From positions 34,361,351 to 34,425,350 of the forward strand of contig NC_077230.1 of NCBI RefSeq assembly GCF_027887165.1: a stretch of DNA of 64,000 bases. The letters run 5' to 3'. Shown here one piece after another: positions 38,501 to 47,500 of the stretch (position 1 is its first letter; each line of letters begins with the position of its first letter). The notes beneath the pieces were generated by a model that was not told where the DNA came from, ran no database searches, and saw only the letters and a program-made list of their open reading frames with translations. Source of the DNA: Monodelphis domestica (Eukaryota > Chordata > Mammalia > Didelphimorphia > Didelphidae). A program made the position numbers and the translations under genes.

Positions 38501-41500
38501 TAGACATTTAAATGGATAATTAAAATCAAACAAACAAGAAAAAACAACCCAAGGAACTTTGAAGAGACTAAAGGCTCTAAGGCATTTCAGACTCTAATGG
38601 TTTATTAAAAAATCTCTGTATTCTATTGCATTTTTTGTTTAAGGTTTAACTTTGTGATTTTAAGTTCATATATTACTGGATTGAATATTATTCTGTGAAC
38701 TGAAGGTTGATTGAATTTATTTTGAATGTACTGAGTTTTGAAATTCTGTTGGTTTTTCCCCTATAACTGTGTTGAACAAATATTGTTGTGAATAAGCCCA
38801 TATATGAAAAAACAGCTTTTTTCTATTTTGCTGAGGATAGATGGACTTCAGAACTGGTTATAATTGTATTAACAACCTTTGGAATTTTAATGTGCTAAAT
38901 ACCTCAAATGATTTGATTTTAAGGGTTTTTTAAATATGATTTTGGAATTTTTTTAACAGTCTGGTTATTTTTGCCTGCCCCTACCACGAGGTAAGGCCCA
39001 TTCTAGTAGCTGAAGTGAAATGTATTTTATAACCCCCAACCTTCCCACATGCGAATGGAAGTTGGGCAGTTAATTTCAGGGCAATTGTACCCTTGGGAAA
39101 AGCCTCCAAAAGGAGCACCCCTTTATTTATGCTCTTTAGCTCACTATTTTACTTCTACCAGAATGATATATAGATTTCTTGATTATGTTCTTAACCCAAG
39201 ATGAGTTTTACTTTGTTTAAAAAATATGTTTAAATACCAAGGTTGAAGGATTGCTATGTTTGTAAAAATTGTGACAAATGTCCATAAATTCATAAGTTTT
39301 AAAAATGTCATACAGCAACTTATGTGAAATATGAAAGTGTGTTTGTTTGCTATTGTAATTAATTGGGCTATTGAGAATTTTGGGGATTTTGATATCTACA
39401 TATTTGTACTACTGTATTTTTAAAGATGAAAAATTGTTAACCTTGTTCAATTCATTTGCCCTCTACTCACAGTGATCATGGCCAGATACAAAGAGGAAAT
39501 GGATCTCATTTTTTGGTGAGAAAGCCTTGCATTTTATATTTTCTTAACTGACACAGAGTGTCAATGGTTATAAGCTATATTTTTGAATTTTTTAAAGCTC
39601 TTTTATTGTTATATTTTTCTTGCATGTGCAATATACTTTTTCAGTTTTTTAATTATTTTTTCTTTCCTTTTTATATTTGAAGCACATGTCACCAGTATTA
39701 AGATTTTCTTTAACCTTTTGATTTTCAGTGCTACAAGTTTAAGATACATTTGCTAATGCATGCCCTAAAAAGCTTGTGACTATGAAAATGATTCCACTAA
39801 TTATTTAAATAAATTATGGGACTTTGCTTAATGATTCTGTCTGATTCCAGGACAAGAGCTACACACAAGAGCCATTTCATGGGGCCAAAGAAAGGCCAAT
39901 CTAGGATGAATTGATGCACTTCTAAGCCAATACAAAGGTCTTGAACCTAGTGTGAAGACTCGAGGTTACTATGTTTAACATGTGTTAAGACATAGGCTTT
40001 CCTTGTATCTACACTCACTCTGAAGATACTCAAAGATGAGTATCCCCAAAAACCTTGGCTCCTACTTAGCTTCTATAATATGGTCCCCTTTTCTGCCTCT
40101 CATAGTGTGGTACCTTTCTGTAGTCCTGGCACTGATTGGGTAAATGCAACATTACTTAGATCATTTTGATTGGGCCCTGATTGAAGGACCTGTTATAGAT
40201 TTATTTTTCTTCTACTTGGAATTTTTACACATAAGACTTTGATAGTCTATATTTTCATCCAGAAATTTTTCTTTTCTTTTGGATTTTCTGATGTCTTTTT
40301 TAATATCTCTTGCCAATTGATTCATATACCTCATACCTCAGCCATGCATCCCTAACCGATTCTGAATCTTTCAATCACCCACAACACGGGGGAATGTAAA
40401 AAATATCATTATTTAAATTGCAAAGTTTAAATTCCTTTTGAGAAGAATTTTAGGTGAAGAAGATGCTACCTCTCTGAATCCAGAACTGAACTGTTGGAGA
40501 AGCCACCATGAAGAAGCCTCCAGACCACAAGTTGCACAAAATTGAACTTTGGGTGTGGTTGATTGAACATTTATTTGTATGTATACTTTTATGCCAAAGG
40601 GGACTGCCCCCTAACGGCTTTTTGTCAATGTGTTCAGAAATTATTGGTTTTATTCTTTTTTCTCTTATCCTCACACTATTGTAATCTTTTAAGTTTATTA
40701 TGTTTTTATGATCCTTTTGGGGAAAAATTAATTTTTCCACAAATGATCACACGGGGGGATGTAAAAAATAGACTCGAATACAGGACTACAATCCCCATGA
40801 GCCTTTGCTCCACTTCCCCAGAATGCCTTGTAATCTCACCTGGGCCAAGATCGAGAAGATATTTAAGCAAAGGCTTTTGAAGGGCTCGGCTTTTTGGACT
40901 TCCATTTTTGGAGCAGAGGCGTCTCTTCCATGATGTGAAGTTATTTTGTCTAGGCCTCTGGCCTAGGCACATGTTTCTTACTTGTATATTCTTAATCTTT
41001 AACCTTTAATAAACCTCTAAAATATATATATTCCTTGCAGAGAGAAACTAATTTCTACCTGCCTCAGTCTCCCCATCTCCCCTAAATTTTAACTGTTACA
41101 CTTCTAGATCTCCTTTTCTCTCTTCTCCATTTATTCCTCTTTCCCATTCCCTCCCTTTTAATATCATCCCATCTTATTTAGCTTCCTTTCTTTGATGCAT
41201 ACCCCTTTTATTGCTCCAATATTAAGTATTTTAGATACTTTAATCTTAAGTATTATTTTCAATATTAAGTATTTTAGATTCTTTAGCTTTAGCTTGCCTT
41301 TGAAATATTATAGATGTCTTAATTATTTCAATGATCATCTTGCCAGGTATGAATGAACTCAATTCAACTTTTGCAAAACTATCAAGTATTCTTCTTCTCT
41401 TGAGTATTGAACTTAGTATCAAATTTTGCTTTCCACTTTTTTGCGTGAGAAAAGTCCGAAATTTCTCTATTTCATTAAAGAGCAATTGTTACCTTTTGGA

Positions 41501-44500
41501 AGATTAATCTTGGTTTTACTCAGTGTATAATTCTAGGTTTCAGTCCTAGAATCTACTTTTCAGAATGTCATATTCTGTGCCTTCCAGTCCTTTAATGTAA
41601 AAACTGCTATGTCCTGGAGAATCCTGACTATGGCTCCTCAATATTTAAAATGTTTCCTTCTGGCAGCTTCTACCACTTTTTCTGTGGCCTGGGAGTTCTA
41701 GAATTTGGTTATAGTAGTACTGGGGTATTTTATTTTGGGTTCTCTTTCAGGAAGAGATAGGTGGATTCTCTCTATTTCTATTTCCCCCTCTTGTTTGAGG
41801 ATATCGTAATATTCCCTGATGACTTCTTTTACTATGGAATTCAGGATTTTCTTTTGATCGTGGTTTTCAGGTATTCTGATGATCCTTAGATGACTTCTCC
41901 TGGGTCTATTTTCTAGGCTGGTCATATTTACAATTGAAGTATTTCAGACTTTCTTCTTTTTTTTTTAAAATTTTGGATTTCGTTTTATTGTTTCTTGCTT
42001 ATAGTTTCATTAACTTCCATCAGTCCAATTCTAATTTTAAGGAGTTTTCTTCTTTGAGTTCTTGGGTTTCCTTTTCTACTTGGCTGTCTTTTCTTTAAAG
42101 GGTTGTTTTCTTCATGTTTTGTTTCGTTTTGATTTTTATTGTTTTGGTTTTGGGTTGTTGTTTTTTTTTGGCCTCTATTCCCATTTGGTGGATTCAATTA
42201 ATTAGGAAGTTTTTTTCTTCAATGATTTTTTCCCCCAGATGTTGAGTTTTTCAATTAGTTCCCTTATATTTTTTAACTTCTTCCAGGGATTCTTTTTAAG
42301 ATCTAAACTCCTTGCCCACTTTCTTTTGAGGCTTGACATGTCTCCTTTATGGCATTGTTGTCCTCTTCTGGGTCCATATATTGATCTTCCTTGTCACTAA
42401 AGTACCTTTCCCAGGTCAGTTTTTTCTTATTTTACTTGTTTTTCAATTTTTTCTTTCCTTTGTAACCATATTTATCTTTTGAGATCCTTCTCTGTTCCTG
42501 GAGTAAAAGGGTATATTGCTCTAAGATTACAGAGTACTCTTCTCTGGTATTTGGTGTAGGACTAGCTGCCCTTGTTCCTCGTGGTTTGTCTGTCACGGAG
42601 ACAGCAGTACTGGCATGTTCTGGGGTGGTTGGCAACTGTTTCATTCAACTATATTTAGCATAATGACTTACCAGTTCCCCCATTGTTTTGTGGGTTAGTC
42701 TGGTCCCCACTATGCTACTTCAGTGCCCCTACCAAGTAGCCTGGGTGGAGAAGGCTCCCTGCTTTGATTTCTACTGCCCCAGGCTTTACCCCACCACATG
42801 TAAGTAAGCAAATTACTTCACTGTAGTTCTAGTTCCCCCTTCTTGCATCCCTGTAACCTCAAGATTCTTTTGCTATTTGGAAGTGGATAGTTCATTGTTA
42901 ATTCTAGTTCCATCTTTACTCCTTTGGAGTCCCAAGGCTCTGATGTCACATGAGAGTTTGAAGGTTCCTTACCTTCTCTACCTGTATAGAGAGACTCAAG
43001 CTGGGTTCTAAGATCTGCCAGTACTATCAGATTGCTCTCTTCTCTTACCTAAAGTGAGATGTTGCTCCAGCTTTTCTTTGTTTTGAGGCAATTTGTTTTC
43101 TTTAGTTTTTGCATTGAGGAAATGGAGTGCCTTTTCTTCCTACATCTTATCTTTCAGCATGCAACTTTTGTCTTCATGCAAAATCTGAATAAAACTGAAG
43201 AGGGCAGTTCTAAAGAGAGGAAGCTGCTGAGGTATCTATACACATAAATGCACATATACACATATGTACACATATATACATCCATATATACATATCTATA
43301 TGTCTGTACATGTATGCATGTGTGAACATAGAATGGCTTCCGCATTTTAAAGATTTTTTTCATAGACATTGAAAATGTTTTTTTTTTTACCAAGAATTCC
43401 TTGAGAGCAGAGATTGACTTTTTTGTCTTTTTCTGTATCCTTGGTGCTGTACCTGGAACACTTGAGGCACTTACTAATGATTGTTGACTTATTCAAAACC
43501 TAGAATTTATTTTTTTAAGATATATTATCTATATAAAGAAGAATGTGCATTTTTCAAAGACTTTCAAGTTTTTGAACTATAACACTAAAGGATGAGATAG
43601 GACACTTTATTATCCCTATTACTACAAGAGGAACCTAAGAATCAGAGATGATGATTACCTTTGGCTTATATGTTTCTGTGCCAAGAATAATCCCATGTGC
43701 CTTACCACCAAGTTTATACTCTGCCCGATTATAAGTAAATTTTCTAGGAAAAAGAAACATATAGACATACACACACACATACAGACAAAACACAAATACA
43801 CATAGAAATGGTATCTAGGCTGCTGCAAGAACTGAAGCTAGTGAGGGGGGAAAAGATTGCAAAAACAGAAAATTACTCATAAATTTATAAATTACCTATC
43901 GTTAAGATCAACGCTGCCATACTCTTAAGAGATGTGCATTATACAATGTCACATGTATCTGATATCTTTTAATGTAAAATACTCTCTGTAAGGCATATTA
44001 TCTTGTGTTATCTTCATGACAACTCTGTGGTGAAGGTTACATAAATAATACTTTCCAGATTTTACAGAAAACAAAAAAAAAGGAAGATTCTGGGAAAAAG
44101 ACAGTACTTGTTCAAGTACACCCAGCTAGTAAATGGACAAGCCAAGATTCTGTAGAAAGAATGCATTGTCACTTTAAAGATATATTACAGAATCCAAATT
44201 GTAAGAAGGAATGGAATACATTCTCTCCCTAGTTAATCTGTGTCACCCTAAGATTTTATTAAGAGTGGGACTCACTCTAATTCCCTACTTAAACTGAATG
44301 TGTAAATTCTAGCTTGAGCCTCTAGCTGCCTTTCTAATGAGATTCACCATCACCTTTGTCAGAGTTATGCAGAAAGTGAGGCAGGTCAAGATTCTTTTGA
44401 GAAAAGTGAGGTGGGGGAGGATTCAGTCTATTTCACCTTCTGCAGATTTGACTATACCATTTACTAGCTGTTTGGAACTTTGAACAACTTACTTAACTAC

Positions 44501-47500
44501 TCATGTTCTTTAAATCTCATATGAAAAGTATTACTGTGAGAACACCAATCTGACCTTTTGGTGTACATAGTTTCAAAGGAGAAATGCTTGGAAAAAATAT
44601 TGGACAAATAAAATAATGAAATATTATATATACATTTACATATACATATACATATATACATATTTGGAAAAGAACGAGTTCTACATACCAACTAGTGAAG
44701 TTTCCAAAGAATACAGTTCTTTCAGAACAAAAATGACACAATAGAGAAAAGAGAAATGGATCCTATTTTGACTCTGGCAAAGGCTTAAAAGTACAGGTGA
44801 ATTTGGAACAACGAATGCCCAGGTGCCAAGAAGAGGAAAAGATCATGAAAAAGTGGTTGTAATGGAACAGAGAGGATATTATGGAACAGTGATGATGTTA
44901 TAAGCATCAGTGTTTGATATTAATAAACATTTTAATCACTGACATAGATGAAATAATAGATTCCATATGAAATTTGCAAATAATTTGTTTTAGCTATAAT
45001 TTTCCCAAACCTAGTACTATGGAAAATATATTTTTGAATGTTTTAAATGAATATTATTTTAGATATATCTGTATCTATCTCTTTCGATCTATATGACTGT
45101 CGATCTAAATTTAACTGTTGGCAAATAAGTTAGAGATGGCTTCCTTTCTTAGCTATAGATGTTAGACAACCTATTTAGATGTTAGACAACCTATCTATAT
45201 AGAAGGTTCATTAGAAATCACTTTCTTGGGTGTCATCATTTACCTGAATTTGTCTGGTATTGTGAATATGACAACTTTTGGAGCATCATTGCCATTGCTA
45301 ACAGTAGGCAATCTGGTTCAGCCTTTTGAGTCTGGGGTGAATGAGTCACAGTGGGAAAGTGGATGATGCACATCAGGGGCTGTTATTTTTTTGGCTGCTG
45401 AGTACCATTATTATGGTGATATGTTCAGTTGGTGTTCAGGGAGGGTTAGAACCTCTACTGTGAGAGCTTGCTGAATGCTTTTCAGGGCTGCTTATCCCCG
45501 TTTGGTGTCTACCTCTTTCCCAGCTCTTACTTGTGGCTCCAAGCTATAGTTTTCAGCAGCAGGCTGTTAAAACTGTCCAGGCAGATGCGTTAAGCTTGGG
45601 TTTATGTCTAACCCTAGCCTTGTGAAGACCTCTCCTGCGAGAACAGATGGATGAGGCAATTTGTTTCAGTAGCCATGAAGGTGGCTGAAGCAAACACTTT
45701 CGAGTGCTTAAAACTTGGATGGCTATTAGAGACACTGACATCATTTAGGTGCATTTTCAGTCATCCTGACTTTTGTCTTGCCACAGGATTTAGATGACTC
45801 TGGAAGAAAGAGTGAGGCTGACAACTCTGGGCAACTCACTTAAATCCAATTCACACATAAGTTAAGATATTACCCTGTGATGTCACTGGTATTCTTTGAA
45901 ATGAAGGGTCACCACCACCACCACCAATTGATGGAACATATTTTTTATTGACTGAATCATCCTTTTATCTTCTTAAATCTAGCTTTGTTTTAAACTGCCC
46001 TTGCAGCTGGCTAATATTTTCTTGTAGATTCCAAATGATCAGTTTTTCAGGAGGAAGCTCAAAAATTATCTATTTAATCCACTCATTTTGTAGGTGAGGA
46101 AAATGAAGCCCAGAGAATACATATAGATGACTAGCTCCCCTGCTAAGACTTCAAGTGTCTTGCCTCTAAATCCAATGCTCTATGTTCTTACCTCTGCATG
46201 ATAATATAGAGGGTCATTAGCAATAGGAAGCAATTAAAGGTTGCTGTTGCCTCTGGTTAAACCTAGGAAGAAACTTATACTGTTCTACTCATTGAATTAT
46301 TCATATTCTTAGATATCACAATTAAAAAAGAACAAGTAGAAGAATTACTAGAACAGGAGATCAGCAGTGGCAAACCTGCAATGGGAAAAGCTATAAATGC
46401 AGTTTTCCTGGTTTTGGTAAGAGATGTGCTTTTTATAAATGGATAACAAAATTCTTAACAGACAAAAGAATTTATTTCTGCTGGATTTTACCCCATTGGC
46501 TACCATTTTGCAGTGTTTTTCCTTTATATAAAAGAACCTCATTATTTCTATATGGTTTCTCAGTTGTTCACATCTTCCTCAAATGGACTCTGGCATAGAG
46601 GTATCCAACTCACAACCTATGGATGTGGCCCCAAGAGATCCATTTCTTTTTGAGTTTGATAACACCAACATAGAGGAAAAAATATAGGACATAGAGTGTA
46701 TCTAGGGTCAAATTGGAGCTTTGTCACTTCAACTTGTGTGATTGAGGTTATGTGATTTCTGATCAATACGTTTGAGATTTCTCATCTATATAAAATGAGG
46801 GGATGGCACAAGTTGACATCCAGTGTTACTTCCAAATCTACATCAGGGAAACTTCAACTCCTTACAAGACAAATCATGTATTAGTTGTGTTTAATGTAGA
46901 GGAGGAAGCGGTAGAGAGATGATACCATGCCACATGCACAAAACTTTTAACTTAATTGACTTCCATTTCTTGTTTGTTTCTTTTTTTTAACATAAAAGTC
47001 AGGTTAGGTTATACCTATTCTCTTCGATATATTCCAACATAGACATGTGCCCTATAAAAAACCAAAGTTCCTTTAACATATGGCTTTATCTTTCTTATGG
47101 AATTGAAATTTATGAATTGTTATAGTGTGTTTCTCTTTAGGTAACTTTTTGCATCATAATAGAATGTATTTTGTGCTTTAATTATTTCCCTCTCAAATCT
47201 TGGATGATTCTAGCAATGTCCAAGGATACAATTGGAGGAACTTCTTTTGTTTTAAAAAACATGATAAACAAGTACAGAATGTGCGCAAGCAGGAAGAAAC
47301 TGACCTAAAGGTAAATTTTCTTTATGTGAAATTTGTCATAAAGATTTATGTGCGTATCTCCATTTTAATTACTAGGGAATGAGCTTGTAAAACAATCTCT
47401 AAGACCCTTTCGCAGTTTTCACTGTCAAGGGTTATATTAACATAGGCCAATCTAAGCTTTTAAATATTGTCTCTCTTGATCTCTAGCTATTTGATGACGC

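Larger units (their letters stand above)
37428..41100 (+). mobile_element. Young LTR element with two LTRs, apparently non-autonomous
   Basis: Two nearly identical LTRs flank about 3 kb. Target duplication CTTC lies at 37424-37427 and 41101-41104. A primer-binding site follows the 5' LTR and a G tract precedes the 3' LTR. I recognise no gag, protease, polymerase or integrase inside, so it probably moved with borrowed proteins. LTR difference is about 4 substitutions in 340, suggesting an age of a few million years under usual mammalian rates (inference). It sits within the old L1 in intron 7, in the gene's sense. Confidence 0.88.
34090..43050 (-). mobile_element. Old L1 (-) broken by a solo LTR and an LTR element
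   Basis: Pieces of one decayed L1 run in order. ORF2 C-terminal antisense is at 34090-34740 and resumes at 35752, followed by mid-ORF2 (36090-37030), the pyrimidine spacer (37140-37427 and 41101-41220), ORF1 (about 41480-42650, including [18 protein letters not shown] of the RRM) and a 5'UTR to about 43050. Insertions at 34741-35751 and 37428-41100 split it. It fills much of intron 7. Confidence 0.75.
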
